From JADGRB01 sp963835825 (GTDB taxonomy: Bacteria; Myxococcota_A; Polyangia; Fen-1088): a stretch of DNA of 64,000 bases. Each line of letters opens with the position of its first letter. Position 1 is the first letter of the stretch. The stretch is from contig CAWIGZ010000002.1 of assembly GCA_963835825.1 (NCBI GenBank), forward strand, positions 558,001-622,000. Direction: 5' to 3'. Positions 32,548 through 45,794 of this stretch are shown one piece after another. Made by a program: the position numbers and the translations under genes. The notes under the pieces are model-generated. The model was not told the origin of the DNA. It saw only the letters and a program-made list of their open reading frames with translations, and ran no database searches.

Positions 32548-33729
32548 ATGCCGACCCCGACCCCTGACAAGGTTCATATCTTCGACACCACCCTGCGCGA
32601 CGGCGAGCAGGCCCCCGGTTGCAGCATGACCGTGGGCGAGAAGCTGCGCATGGCCCACAAGCTCGCGGAGCTGGGGGTGGACGTGATGGAGGCGGGCTTC
32701 CCCATCGCGTCGGCGGGCGACTTCGAGGCGGTGCAGAAGGTCAGCCGCGACGTCTCGATCCGCGTGGCGGCGCTGGCCCGCGCCACCACCCTCGACGTCG
32801 AGCGGGCGGCCAAGGCGCTCGAGGGGGCGAAGGCGGCGCCTCGCATCCACGTGTTTCTGGCCACCAGCGACGTTCACCTCAAGTACAAGCTGAAGAAGAC
32901 CCGCGCCCAGGTGCTGGACGAGGCGGCCGCGGCGGTGGCGCTGGCCCGCAAGCACGTCGGCGACGTCGAGTTCTCCGCCGAGGACGGCGGGCGGACGCCG
33001 GTCGAATATCTGATCGAGGTCTCGCGGGCGGTGGTCGCCGCCGGCGCCACCACGGTCAACATTCCCGACACCGTCGGCTACGGCATTCCCGAGGAGTATG
33101 GCGCGCTCATCGGTCAGGTCGCGCGGGCCCTCGGCCCGTCGGCCATCGTCAGCGTCCACTGCCACAACGATCTCGGGCTGGCGGTCGCCAACTCGCTCAG
33201 CGCCATCCAGAACGGCGCGCGCCAGGTCGAGTGCACGGTCAACGGCATCGGCGAGCGGGCCGGCAACTGCTCGCTCGAGGAGATCGTCATGGTCCTCAAG
33301 ACCCGCGCCGACAAGCTCCCCTACACGACCGGCATCAACGCCGCGCAGCTCTTTCCGGCCAGCCAGCTGCTGACCGAGATCATCGGCGTCGGCGTCCAGC
33401 CGAACAAGGCGATTGTCGGCGCCAACGCCTTCGCCCACGAGGCCGGCATCCATCAGGACGGGTTCCTCAAGGAGCGGACCACCTACGAGATCATCGAGCC
33501 GAAGAGCGTGGGCGTGCCGGAGAGCCGCCTGGTGCTGGGCAAGCACAGCGGCCGCCACGCGCTCGGCGCGCGTTGCAAGGATCTCGGCCTCACCCTGGAC
33601 AAGCCCCAGCTCGACGAGGTCTACACCCGCTTCACCGCGCTGGCCGACCGCCAGAAGGGGATCACCGACGAGGAGATTCGCCGCCTGGCCGCACAGGTCC
33701 AGCAAGATCTGTCGATTAAAACAGCGTAA
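32548..33729 (+). CDS. leuA: 2-isopropylmalate synthase-like enzyme lacking the regulatory domain
   Basis: The 393-residue protein (ATG 32548; TTG 32512 would add 12) has the HMG-CoA-lyase-like barrel of LeuA: FDTTLRDGEQAPG with the catalytic Arg and metal Asp, SVHCHNDLGLAVAN with the metal His pair, CTVNGIGERAGN, and HEAGIHQDG in the first subdomain. It condenses acetyl-CoA with 2-oxoisovalerate, the first step of leucine synthesis. It ends after DEEIRRLAAQVQQDLSIKTA. The C-terminal LeuA dimer/leucine-binding domain of standard enzymes (about 510 residues) is absent. No frameshift explains this, since the following bases encode nothing similar. Citramalate or another 2-oxoacid is a possible alternative substrate. 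Confidence 0.82.
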   Translation: MPTPTPDKVHIFDTTLRDGEQAPGCSMTVGEKLRMAHKLAELGVDVMEAGFPIASAGDFEAVQKVSRDVSIRVAALARATTLDVERAAKALEGAKAAPRIHVFLATSDVHLKYKLKKTRAQVLDEAAAAVALARKHVGDVEFSAEDGGRTPVEYLIEVSRAVVAAGATTVNIPDTVGYGIPEEYGALIGQVARALGPSAIVSVHCHNDLGLAVANSLSAIQNGARQVECTVNGIGERAGNCSLEEIVMVLKTRADKLPYTTGINAAQLFPASQLLTEIIGVGVQPNKAIVGANAFAHEAGIHQDGFLKERTTYEIIEPKSVGVPESRLVLGKHSGRHALGARCKDLGLTLDKPQLDEVYTRFTALADRQKGITDEEIRRLAAQVQQDLSIKTA

Positions 33730-33807
33730 CTCCGCTTACTTAAACGAACTTATAAAAAGTCCGCAAGTCCGCTAAAGGACTGGAGCGGGGCGACCGATGG
33801 TTGAGTC

Positions 33808-34617
33808 ATGGTTGCCAATCGCGTGGCCCGTGGTCTGGGTTTCCTTTGGCTCGCCACCGGCGCCTTCGCCTGTGCCGGCGCCGGCGAAGAACCCGCGCCC
33901 GCGGTGGGGGTCGCGGCGGTCGTCGACAACGGCCTGGCGATGAACGGCCTGGCGATGAACGGGCTGGCCATGAACGGCCTGGCGATGAACGGCCTGGCCA
34001 TGAACGGGCTGGCGATGAACGGCCTGGCGATGAACGGCCTGGCGATGAACGGCATAACGGGTGCCAGCCTGGCCAATCCGCAGACCGAGCAGTTCCTGAA
34101 GTATCTCGTCTCCTGCGCGCTCACCCCGCAGCAGAGCCTCACGTTGACCTCGGGCGGCACGACCTACACCTTTCCAGGCCAGCTGGGCCTGGCGCCCGAG
34201 TGGGCGGGCGACCACGGAGCGTGCGACGGCTCCTGCCAGCGCTGGATCTCGGCCTGTCTCCTGGCCCGCGTCGACGCCGCCGGAATTGATCGTGAGATCT
34301 CGATCCGGGGTCCGAGCCCGGGCCTCTTCCCGAGCCCCAAGGAGATCTCGCAGTACACGAAACGCGAGGCGACGTACTTCGGCAACCTGTTCATCCCGGG
34401 CCAGCCTCGCTTCCTGTGCCTCGCGCCGGGCAAAACCGAGGACGAGCGGGTCTGCGGAGACTCTCTCTCCGACTGCCCCATGACGGTCGTCGGATCGTGC
34501 GCGCAGGACTGCGCCCTCAAGGCGGGGGCGTTCGGTGACGCCCTCTGCAGCGACAGCGGCCGCTTCGGCGCCGGCCAGACCTATTTCGAAAGTGCGACAG
34601 TCTTTCTGCCGAAGTAG
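33808..34617 (+). CDS. NGLAM-repeat secreted lipoprotein
   Basis: A 269-residue protein with a lipoprotein-type signal (FLWLATGAFACAG), an acidic/Pro linker, and eight perfect NGLAM pentapeptides (residues 41-80). The C-terminal domain (about 90-269) is Cys-rich: VSCALTPQQ, ACDGSCQRWISACLLARVD, FLCLAPGK, RVCGDSLSDC, SCAQDCALKAGAFGDALC. The order ACLLARVDAAG and FYG-type strands recurs in myxobacterial lipoproteins of unknown role. Disulfide bonds are likely, so it acts outside the cytoplasm. The kinase gene follows five bases later and is probably cotranscribed. Confidence 0.75.
   Translation: MVANRVARGLGFLWLATGAFACAGAGEEPAPAVGVAAVVDNGLAMNGLAMNGLAMNGLAMNGLAMNGLAMNGLAMNGLAMNGITGASLANPQTEQFLKYLVSCALTPQQSLTLTSGGTTYTFPGQLGLAPEWAGDHGACDGSCQRWISACLLARVDAAGIDREISIRGPSPGLFPSPKEISQYTKREATYFGNLFIPGQPRFLCLAPGKTEDERVCGDSLSDCPMTVVGSCAQDCALKAGAFGDALCSDSGRFGAGQTYFESATVFLPK
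33928..34047 (+). repeat. Eight-fold 15-base tandem repeat encoding NGLAM
   Basis: Eight in-register copies of AACGGCCTGGCGATG differ only at third-codon positions (GGC/GGG, GCG/GCC). The peptide is exactly conserved while the DNA varies, so the amino-acid sequence is selected. Such arrays can also change copy number by slippage. Confidence 0.95.
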
Positions 34618-34622
34618 CCGGC

Positions 34623-38579
<3,957 letters not shown>

Positions 38580-38640
38580 CCGATCGCAAGACCGGGTTTG
38601 AAACTTTCGCGCGGGCGACTATGCTGCGCGTCGATTACCC

Positions 38641-39444
38641 ATGGCCACCGTCGACGTTCCGCTGAAGAGAGTTCGTTTCGGCCACACCGAGCGCAAGGAC
38701 GGGTGGTGGGTCATGCCGCTGGTCACCTTCGTGGTGTTCTCGTCGTTCATCGTCTACACCACCTGGGCGCTGCTTCAGGGCGACAATTACGCCTACGGCA
38801 ACTATCTGTCGCCGCTCTACGAGCCGGAGATCTTCGGCAACTCGCCGCACGCCTGGTTCGGGCCCTGGCGCTGGCCCTGGCTTCCGTTCGTCAAGTACTC
38901 GCCGGCGATGCTGATCCTGATCTTCCCGCTGGCGTTCCGCCTCACCTGTTACTACTACCGCGGCGCCTACTACAAGGCGTTCTGGGCCGACCCGCCCGCC
39001 TGCGCGGTCGGCGAGCCGCGCCAGGAGTACCGCGGCGAGGCCAAGTGGCCGCTGCTCATCCAAAACATCCACCGCTACGCGCTCTACTGCGCGCTCATCT
39101 TCAACATCTTCCTGACCATCGGCGCGGTGAACGGGTTCATCTTCAACGATCCCAAGACCGGCCACGCCACCTTCGGGATCGGCGTCGGCTCGCTCGTCAT
39201 CCTGCTCAACGCCGTCCTGCTCGCCGGGTACAGCTTCGGCTGCCACTCGCTGCGCCACCTCACGGGCGGCGTGATGGACGTCTTCTCCAAGTCGCCGGCG
39301 CGCAAGAAGGTCTACGACTGCGTGAGCTGCTTCAATCGCCACCACCCCAAGTGGGCCTGGTTCTCCCTCATCTGGGTGGGCCTGACCGATGTCTACATTC
39401 GCCTGTGCGCGACGGGCGTCATCACCGATCTGAGGATCTTCTAA
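38641..39444 (+). CDS. sdhC: Succinate dehydrogenase membrane anchor subunit
   Basis: The 267-residue protein has about five membrane helices (residues 24-44, 80-100, 136-160, 172-192, 232-252). His residues in the helices (for example IQNIHRYALYC, FGCHSLRHLTGG) are candidates for heme b ligands, and it lacks the short SdhC/SdhD architecture. It precedes sdhA, whose ATG overlaps its stop (TAATG), and belongs to the single-anchor-subunit type of succinate:quinone oxidoreductase. It anchors the flavoprotein and iron-sulfur subunits and reduces quinone in the cytoplasmic membrane. Identification rests strongly on the operon. Confidence 0.8.
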   Translation: MATVDVPLKRVRFGHTERKDGWWVMPLVTFVVFSSFIVYTTWALLQGDNYAYGNYLSPLYEPEIFGNSPHAWFGPWRWPWLPFVKYSPAMLILIFPLAFRLTCYYYRGAYYKAFWADPPACAVGEPRQEYRGEAKWPLLIQNIHRYALYCALIFNIFLTIGAVNGFIFNDPKTGHATFGIGVGSLVILLNAVLLAGYSFGCHSLRHLTGGVMDVFSKSPARKKVYDCVSCFNRHHPKWAWFSLIWVGLTDVYIRLCATGVITDLRIF

Positions 39445-41267
39445 TGCCCGTTCACGAGACCCACGAGCACGACGTTCTGATCATCGGCGCCGGCGGCGCC
39501 GGTCTGCGCGCGGCCATCGAGGCCTCGGCCGCCGGGATGTCGGTGGGTCTGGTCTGCAAGTCGCTGCTCGGCAAGGCCCACACGGTCATGGCCGAGGGGG
39601 GGATGGCGGCGGCGATGGGCAACGTCGACGACCGCGACAGCTGGAAGGTCCACTTCTCGGACACCATGCGCGGCGGCCAATACCTGAGCAACTGGCGGAT
39701 GGCCGAGCTGCACGCCAAGGAGGCGCCCGAGCGGGTCCGCGAGCTCGAGGCCTGGGGCGCCGTCTTCGATCGCACCAAGGACGGGCGGATCCTGCAGCGC
39801 AACTTCGGCGGCCACCGCTACCCGCGGCTGGCGCACGTCGGAGATCGCACCGGCCTCGAGATGATCCGCACGCTCCAGGACCACGGGATCCACCAGGGAT
39901 TCAAGGTCTACATGGAGCACACGATCACCAAGCTGTTCGTCGACGCCGGGCGGATCGCCGGCGCGTTTGGCTACGACCGCGAGCGCGGCAACCTGCGCGT
40001 CTTCAAGGCCAAGGCCATCGTGCTGGCCACCGGGGGCGTGGGCCGGGCCTTCAAGATCACCAGCAACAGCTGGGAGTACACCGGCGACGGCTACGCGCTG
40101 GCCTACGACGCGGGCGCCGACCTGATGGACATGGAGTTCATCCAGTTCCACCCGACCGGGATGGTCTGGCCGCCGTCGGTGAAGGGCATCCTCGTGACCG
40201 AAGGGGTGCGCGGCGAAGGCGGCGTCCTGCGCAACAAGGACGGCAAGCGCTTCATGTTCGACGAGATCCCCGAGAACTACAAAGCGCAGACCGCCGACAG
40301 CGAGGAAGAGGGCTGGAAGTACACCCAGGGGGACAAGAACTCGCGCCGTCCCCCCGAGCTGCTCACCCGCGATCACGTGGCGCGCAAGATCGTGAAAGAG
40401 GTGCGCGAGGGGCGCGGCAGCCCCCACGGCGGCGTGTTCCTGGACATCGCCTGGATCAAGTCGCGCGTCCCCGGCGGCGCCGAGCACATCAAGAAGAAGC
40501 TCCCCAGCATGTACCACCAGTTCAAAGAGCTGGCCAACGTCGACATCACCGAGGTGCCGATGGAGGTGGGCCCGACCACCCACTACACGATGGGCGGCAT
40601 CCGCGTCGACGGCGACACGCAGATGTCGACGGTGCCCGGCCTGTTCGCGGCCGGCGAGTGCGCCGCCGGGCTGCACGGCGCGAACCGCCTGGGCGGCAAC
40701 TCGCTCTCCGACCTGCTGGTGTTCGGCAAGCGGGCCGGCGAGCACGCCGCCAAGTTTGCCCGCGAGCGGGGGGCCGTCACCATCGACGCCTCGGCGATCG
40801 ACGCCGCGGAGCGGGTGGCGCTGGCCCCGTTCGAGCGGGCCGTCACCGGCGGCGACACCGAGGCCCCCTACAAGATCCAGTACGAGCTGCAGGACCTCAT
40901 GCAGGACAACGTCGGCATCGTCCGCAACGACGCCCAGATGCGCAAGGCGCTCGACGGGATCCACGCCCTCAAGGCGCGGGCCGCGAAGATCGCGGCCGGC
41001 GGCAACCGCGAGTACAACCCGGGCTGGCACACGGCGCTCGATCTGGCCAACCTGCTGACCTGCGCCGAGGCGATCGCGACCTCGGCGCTCGAGCGCAAGG
41101 AGTCGCGCGGCGGTCACTTCCGCGAGGACTTCCCGGAAAAGGATCCCAGTCTCGCCAATTTCAACCATGTCGTGCGCAAGGGGGCGGGGGGACGGGCCGA
41201 TCTGCGCCGCGAGCCCATTCCGGCGCTGCGCGACGATCTGAAGCAGGTCATCGAGGAGAACAAGTAG
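39444..41267 (+). CDS. sdhA: Succinate dehydrogenase flavoprotein subunit
   Basis: The 607-residue subunit has the FAD motif (VLIIGAGGAGLRAAIEAS) and the flavinylation-type region SLLGKAHTVMAEGGMAAAMGN. The active-site region includes MEFIQFHPTG, TEGVRGEGG with the catalytic Arg, and GPTTHYTMGGIRVD. HGANRLGGNSLSDLLVFG gives the second FAD motif. It oxidises succinate to fumarate in the citric-acid cycle. The start overlaps the anchor-subunit stop; the longer upstream frame is only a shadow of that gene. sdhB follows with no gap. Confidence 0.95.
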   Translation: MPVHETHEHDVLIIGAGGAGLRAAIEASAAGMSVGLVCKSLLGKAHTVMAEGGMAAAMGNVDDRDSWKVHFSDTMRGGQYLSNWRMAELHAKEAPERVRELEAWGAVFDRTKDGRILQRNFGGHRYPRLAHVGDRTGLEMIRTLQDHGIHQGFKVYMEHTITKLFVDAGRIAGAFGYDRERGNLRVFKAKAIVLATGGVGRAFKITSNSWEYTGDGYALAYDAGADLMDMEFIQFHPTGMVWPPSVKGILVTEGVRGEGGVLRNKDGKRFMFDEIPENYKAQTADSEEEGWKYTQGDKNSRRPPELLTRDHVARKIVKEVREGRGSPHGGVFLDIAWIKSRVPGGAEHIKKKLPSMYHQFKELANVDITEVPMEVGPTTHYTMGGIRVDGDTQMSTVPGLFAAGECAAGLHGANRLGGNSLSDLLVFGKRAGEHAAKFARERGAVTIDASAIDAAERVALAPFERAVTGGDTEAPYKIQYELQDLMQDNVGIVRNDAQMRKALDGIHALKARAAKIAAGGNREYNPGWHTALDLANLLTCAEAIATSALERKESRGGHFREDFPEKDPSLANFNHVVRKGAGGRADLRREPIPALRDDLKQVIEENK

Positions 41268-42029
41268 ATGTCCGACGCGAACAGTTCCCCGACCTCCGCG
41301 ACGTTCAGGGTTTGGCGCGGCGAAAAGGGCGAAGGGAAGTTCCGCGACTACCAGACCCCCGTCTCGGAGGGGATGGTGGTGCTCGACGCCATCCATCAGA
41401 TCCAGGCCGAGCAGGCCAATGATCTGGCCGTGCGCTGGAACTGCAAGGCGGGCAAGTGCGGCTCCTGCTCGGCGGAGATCAACGGCAAGCCCAAGTTGAT
41501 GTGCATGACCCGCCTCGACGACCTGCCGCTCGACGAGCCGGTGATGGTGCAGCCGCTGCACACCTTCCCGTCGATCCGCGATCTGGTCACCGACGTGTCG
41601 TGGAACTTCCGCGTGAAGAAGGGGATCAAGCCCTTCAAGCCGCGCGCCCCGGACGCCCCCGACGGCACCTGGCGCATGCAGCAGGAAGACATCGAGCGCG
41701 TGCAGGAGTTCCGCAAGTGCATCGAGTGCTTCCTCTGCCAGGACGTCTGCCACGTGCTGCGCGATCACCACAAGCACGAGGAGTTCATCGGCCCGCGCTT
41801 CCTGGTCCACGTCGCCGCGCTGGAGATGCACCCGCTCGACACGGAGGATCGCCTCCCCGAGCTGAAGAAGGCGCACGGCATCGGCTACTGCAACATCACC
41901 AAGTGCTGCACCAAGGTCTGCCCGGAGCACATCACCATCACCGACAACGCGATCATTCCGTTGAAGGAGCGGGTGGTCGACCGGTTCTACGATCCGGTCG
42001 CCCGCCTGCTGCGCAAGCTCAGACCGTAA
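41268..42029 (+). CDS. sdhB: Succinate dehydrogenase iron-sulfur subunit
   Basis: This 253-residue subunit has a plant-type ferredoxin domain with a 2Fe-2S site (CKAGKCGSCSAEING...LMC). The C-terminal domain carries 4Fe-4S (CIECFLCQDVCH) and 3Fe-4S (CCTKVCPEH) sites. It carries electrons from the FAD subunit to the membrane quinone site. It starts directly after the sdhA stop. The CIECFLCQDVC spacing and the HHKHEEFIGPRFLVH region are typical of the non-classical type of complex found in delta-type proteobacteria and actinobacteria. Confidence 0.95.
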   Translation: MSDANSSPTSATFRVWRGEKGEGKFRDYQTPVSEGMVVLDAIHQIQAEQANDLAVRWNCKAGKCGSCSAEINGKPKLMCMTRLDDLPLDEPVMVQPLHTFPSIRDLVTDVSWNFRVKKGIKPFKPRAPDAPDGTWRMQQEDIERVQEFRKCIECFLCQDVCHVLRDHHKHEEFIGPRFLVHVAALEMHPLDTEDRLPELKKAHGIGYCNITKCCTKVCPEHITITDNAIIPLKERVVDRFYDPVARLLRKLRP

Positions 42030-42051
42030 CGAACGACGGGCCCGCGTCCCG

Positions 42052-42077
42052 AAAAAACGCTGAAAGCGTGAGCCGTT
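42052..42077 (+). terminator. Possible terminator hairpin after sdhB
   Basis: ACGCT-GAA-AGCGT (42055-42067) forms a five-pair stem, and AAAACG (42052-42057) can alternatively pair with CGTTTT (42072-42077). It lies 23 bases after the sdhB stop and ends with a TTTT run. Weak but suitably placed. Confidence 0.35.
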
Positions 42078-42198
42078 TTCGAATTGGCGGATCTCGGGCT
42101 GGCGCGGCCGTATTTGTATTGAAACCGGCCCCTGCCGGGCGCCACATACGCAATCGAAGGTCCGACCGCCCTCGATCCCCGACCCGGAGGTCTTGCGT

Positions 42199-43863
42199 AT
42201 GACGCGCGTTCTCAGCTGGTTCCTGACGTTCAGCCTGGTCCTGTTTGCAGCCTGCGCACAGACCGACAACGTGAACGTCGGCGCGACCGGCGGCTCGAGC
42301 GGTAGCGGCACCGGCGGCTCGGGCACCGGCGGCAGCAGCACGGGCGGCAGCGGCACCGGCGGCAGCGGCACCGGCGGCGCGAGCCCAGGCACCGGCGGCC
42401 ACACCGGCGGCACCACCGGCAGCGGCGGAGCGGCCGGGCGCGGCGGCGCGACCGGAAGCGGGGGCGGGACCGGATCCGGGGGGACGCTCGGAAAAGGCGG
42501 TTCGATTGGAACGGGCGGTTCGGGCACCGGCGGGACCGCCACGGGTGGCGCCGGCGGGACACACGTCGGAACCGGCGGGACCGCCGGCGCGGGGGCCTCG
42601 ACCGGCACCGGCGGGAGCGGGCAGGGGAGCCTCTTCACGATCATGGTGCAGCTCGCCAGCGCCGTGAAGTCGACCGCGCCGACCACGGTCGGCATCGTCA
42701 CCTGGTCGCTCTCCGCGTCGGGGATCACCGCGGCGCACATCGACTTCGGCCTCGACACCGGCTACGGCATGACCGCGCCGGTCGATCTCACGTCGCTGGC
42801 GGCCGGGAGCTACCGGACTTTGTTGCTCGGCATGAAGCCGGCCAAGACCTACCACTTCCGCATCACCGCCACCGCCGGGACCAGCACGTACACCAGCGAC
42901 GACCAGACGGTCACCACCGGGGCCAAGATCGGCTCCACGCCGCTGGCCAGCTTTTCGGTCAAGAACGCCTCCGCCGTCCCCAAGGGATTCTTCATCACCT
43001 CGTTCTGGCAGGGGACCGGGTCCAAGGTGCCGTTCATCTTCGACAGCGACGGTGACGTGGTCTGGTGGTACACGGCCGGCTCGGGGGAATCGACGGACGG
43101 CATTTCGCGGGCGCGGATGTCGGCCGACAGTCAGAACATCTGGCTGGTGAATGAATCCCTCAACGGCAATCCGCTCCGGCGCGTCACCATGGACGGCCTC
43201 ACCACCCAGATCTACTCGAACACCAAGTCCTCTCACGACATCGCGGCCGTCACCGCCGACACCATGGCCTACCTCGACTACAGCGAGAGCGACTGCAACA
43301 GCATCTTCGAGATCAACAACGCCGGGACGTTCAAGGAGGTCTTCGAGCCGACCGGGGTCGTCGGCTCGGGCACCGCGTTTCCGAGCTGCCACGGCAATTC
43401 GGTGCGCTACTCGAAGAAGGAAGACTTCTACACCTACTCGGACTGGCAGTCGGACGTGGCGGTGGTCAGCCGCACCGGCACCCTGCAGTGGCTGCTGTCG
43501 AAGAAGGTCAGCGGCGGCCACAGCGCCTGGGGCGGCCAGCAGCACGGCACGCAGCTGCTCGACAGCAGCATCCTCATCTTCGCGAACCAGGGGACCGGCG
43601 GGAAGTCCCAGGCGGTCGAGTACGGCCTCGACGGCCATCTGATCAAGGCCTTCAGCGCCAACGGCGGCTCCAACGTGACCAACTTCGGGGACGTCCAGCG
43701 GCTGGCGAACGGCGAGACCATCATCACCTACTCGACCTCCTCGCTGATGCAGGTGGTCGACGCGAGCGATTCCGTCGTGCTGGAGGTGAAGGGGAGCGGC
43801 GCGTTCGGCTACGTCGAATTCCGCGACAGCCTCTACGGCCCGCCGCTGGACATCGCGCAGTAG
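42199..43863 (+). CDS. Lipoprotein with Gly-rich linker and arylsulfotransferase-like beta-propeller
   Basis: ATG 42199 follows GGAGG with eight bases between; TTG 42193 is rejected. The 554-residue product has a lipoprotein signal (LVLFAACAQ), a Gly/Ser/Thr linker (about 30-145; repeated GTGGSG) and a fibronectin-like segment (about 150-240). The propeller-like domain that follows has features of arylsulfotransferase (ASST-type) proteins: PFIFDSDGDVVWWYT, HDIAAVTADTMAYLDY, SCHGNSVRY, GGQQHGTQLLDSSILIFANQG. In ASST a catalytic His sits in a comparable HG(T/N) motif. Surface location is likely. Sulfotransfer itself is inferred. Confidence 0.7.
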   Translation: MTRVLSWFLTFSLVLFAACAQTDNVNVGATGGSSGSGTGGSGTGGSSTGGSGTGGSGTGGASPGTGGHTGGTTGSGGAAGRGGATGSGGGTGSGGTLGKGGSIGTGGSGTGGTATGGAGGTHVGTGGTAGAGASTGTGGSGQGSLFTIMVQLASAVKSTAPTTVGIVTWSLSASGITAAHIDFGLDTGYGMTAPVDLTSLAAGSYRTLLLGMKPAKTYHFRITATAGTSTYTSDDQTVTTGAKIGSTPLASFSVKNASAVPKGFFITSFWQGTGSKVPFIFDSDGDVVWWYTAGSGESTDGISRARMSADSQNIWLVNESLNGNPLRRVTMDGLTTQIYSNTKSSHDIAAVTADTMAYLDYSESDCNSIFEINNAGTFKEVFEPTGVVGSGTAFPSCHGNSVRYSKKEDFYTYSDWQSDVAVVSRTGTLQWLLSKKVSGGHSAWGGQQHGTQLLDSSILIFANQGTGGKSQAVEYGLDGHLIKAFSANGGSNVTNFGDVQRLANGETIITYSTSSLMQVVDASDSVVLEVKGSGAFGYVEFRDSLYGPPLDIAQ

Positions 43864-43866
43864 GAA

Positions 43867-44448
43867 TTACTGAGCGTCGGCCGCAGGAGCGTCGGCGCCG
43901 GCGTCGCGCGCGCCGCTGTCGTTCCCGTCGGCGCTTGCGTCGTGAATGATGAAGAGCGCGTCGTACTGCCGGTCGCCGCCGTCGACGGTGCCGTAGATCC
44001 CGCCGCCGCTCGGGTGGTCGGGCACGATGTACGTCGAGGGGCCCAGCACCTGGTAGCCCTTGCAGCAGGTCCCCGGCGCGCTGTACGGCGGCCCGAACTG
44101 CAGCTGGATGATCTCGGAGGCCCGACCGTCGGTGTAAGGATCGAATTGCACCAGCACGTCGCAGCGGCCGACCGCCTGTCCCGTGACGGTGGTGTGCGTG
44201 CAGGCGGTGGTGCTCTGGTCGCCGAGGCAGAGGACCGAGGAGGCCGGGGGGCAGGCCGGTCCGTTGACATCGAAGGCGATGGGGAGCTCGGCGTTGTCGG
44301 CCGATCCGATGTAAACGGTGGTGGCCGGACAGTTGCTCGCGCAGTTGCTGGCGCAGCCGTGCTGGGCCGTGAAGACGGCCAGCAGGAATCCGACCAGCGC
44401 GGCCGCCGTCAGCGACGACAATAGCTTCAGCGACGACAAGGACTTCAT
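43867..44448 (-). CDS. Secreted Cys-containing protein of unknown function
   Basis: A 193-residue protein with an N-terminal membrane/signal segment (LTAAALVGFLLAVFTAQHGC), possibly a lipoprotein. It has several Cys (CASNCASNC, ACPPASSVLC, CTHTTV, RCDVLVQF, GTCCKGYQVL) and ends in an acidic Asp/Ala-rich tail. The beta-rich middle (IQLQFGPPYSAPG, YIVPDHPSGGGIYGTVDGG) is a plausible small disulfide-bonded domain. I do not recognise a family. Its stop is three bases from that of the convergent beta-propeller gene. Confidence 0.65.
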   Translation of the reverse strand: MKSLSSLKLLSSLTAAALVGFLLAVFTAQHGCASNCASNCPATTVYIGSADNAELPIAFDVNGPACPPASSVLCLGDQSTTACTHTTVTGQAVGRCDVLVQFDPYTDGRASEIIQLQFGPPYSAPGTCCKGYQVLGPSTYIVPDHPSGGGIYGTVDGGDRQYDALFIIHDASADGNDSGARDAGADAPAADAQ

Positions 44449-44591
44449 AGGTTTGGGCGGAGCATATCTCCGGGAGATCCGCCGCCGAGATTAATTCACC
44501 GACCGTACAAAAGCGGGTGACCGGGCACACGCCTCGTTTCTTTTGGCTGGCGCCTTGATCTATGCTCGGCGCCCCGGAGGGGTAAAAGAAG

Positions 44592-45794
44592 ATGCTGCGT
44601 CCTAATTCGTTGGTTCCCGTTCTCGTTCTCGGTCTCGGTTTGGGCGCGATGTCGTGCGCCGGCTCTGGTGCGGCGTCGATGAAGCCCGCTCCCGTCGTGC
44701 CGGCCACCACGCCGCACGCGCCCGACGTCAACCCGTTCGTCGGCGCGAAGATGTACGTGAACCCCGACTATCACGCCACGGTGGAGGCGCTCGCCGCCAA
44801 GCACCCGGCCGAGGCGCCGAAGCTGAAGAAGCTCGCGGGATTCCCGACGGCGATCTGGATGAGCAAGATCGCCGATCTCTCCACGCTGCCGCGCTATCTC
44901 GACGACGCCATGGCCCAGCAGACCGCCGGCGGTCAGCCGGTGGTGCCGGTATTCGTGGTCTACGACATGCCCGGGCGCGACTGCGCCGCGGCCGCGTCCG
45001 CGGGCGAGCTCGGCCCGAACGAGGCCGGCGAGGCCCGCTACCAGAAGGAGTACATCGACGTCATCGCCAGCGCGCTGGCGGCGCACCCCAAGTTGAACAC
45101 CGCCCTCGTCATCGAGCCGGACTCGCTCGCCAACCTGGTGACCAACCTGGAGAAGCCCAACTGCGCCGCCGCCGAAGGGATCTACAAGCGCTCCATCGCC
45201 TATGCGATCGCCAAGCTCTCGTTGCCGAACGCGTTCCTCTACGTCGACGCCGCGCACGCCGGCTGGCTCGGCTGGCCGCGCAACCTGGTCAAGAGCCTCG
45301 CCCTCTACAAAGAGGTGCTGGCCATGGCGGGCGGCCCGGATCGCATCCGCGGCTTCGCGACCGACGTCTCGAACTATGACCCGGCGAAGGATCCGACCGC
45401 GCCCAAGCGGGACCCCGCCGCCGCCCCCAACGACGAGCTCGGCTACGTCGAGGACCTGGCCAAGGGGCTGCCGACGGTCGGGATCACCGGCAAGGGCTTC
45501 GTGATCGACACCGGCCGCGACGGCGTGGCCAACGTGCGCACGTCGCCGGGCAACTGGTGCAACATCAAGGGCGCCGGCCTCGGCGAGCGCCCGGAAGCGG
45601 CGCCCGCGCCCAACGTCGACGCGTACCTCTGGATCAAGGTCCCCGGCGAGTCTGACGGAACCGCCGATTCGAAGGCGGCGCGCTTCGACGAGAACTGCGC
45701 CTCCGACGACGCGTCCCCCGGGGCGCCCGAGGCCGGTCTGCTGTTCGAGCCGTACCTCCTCGACCTCGTCAAGAACGCCAACCCGCCGCTTTGA
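44592..45794 (+). CDS. Secreted lipoprotein, glycoside hydrolase family 6
   Basis: The 400-residue protein has a lipoprotein signal (VLGLGLGAMSCAG) and a GH6 domain from about residue 45. VVYDMPGRDC carries the catalytic Asp, LVIEPDSLANLV is the second signature, and GLGERPE...DAYLWIKVPGESDG the third. It is a paralogue of the enzyme at 2553-4034 but lacks the long Ser/Thr linker. GH6 enzymes cleave beta-1,4-glucans with inversion. It has no binding module, and the lipid anchor places it on an envelope membrane. Immediately after its stop begins a four-unit tandem repeat of double hairpins. Confidence 0.93.
   Translation: MLRPNSLVPVLVLGLGLGAMSCAGSGAASMKPAPVVPATTPHAPDVNPFVGAKMYVNPDYHATVEALAAKHPAEAPKLKKLAGFPTAIWMSKIADLSTLPRYLDDAMAQQTAGGQPVVPVFVVYDMPGRDCAAAASAGELGPNEAGEARYQKEYIDVIASALAAHPKLNTALVIEPDSLANLVTNLEKPNCAAAEGIYKRSIAYAIAKLSLPNAFLYVDAAHAGWLGWPRNLVKSLALYKEVLAMAGGPDRIRGFATDVSNYDPAKDPTAPKRDPAAAPNDELGYVEDLAKGLPTVGITGKGFVIDTGRDGVANVRTSPGNWCNIKGAGLGERPEAAPAPNVDAYLWIKVPGESDGTADSKAARFDENCASDDASPGAPEAGLLFEPYLLDLVKNANPPL

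Noticed and set aside
33928..34047. Short tandem repeat as CRISPR or noncoding repeat
   Set aside because: Repeats are in frame in a lipoprotein gene and differ only at silent positions.
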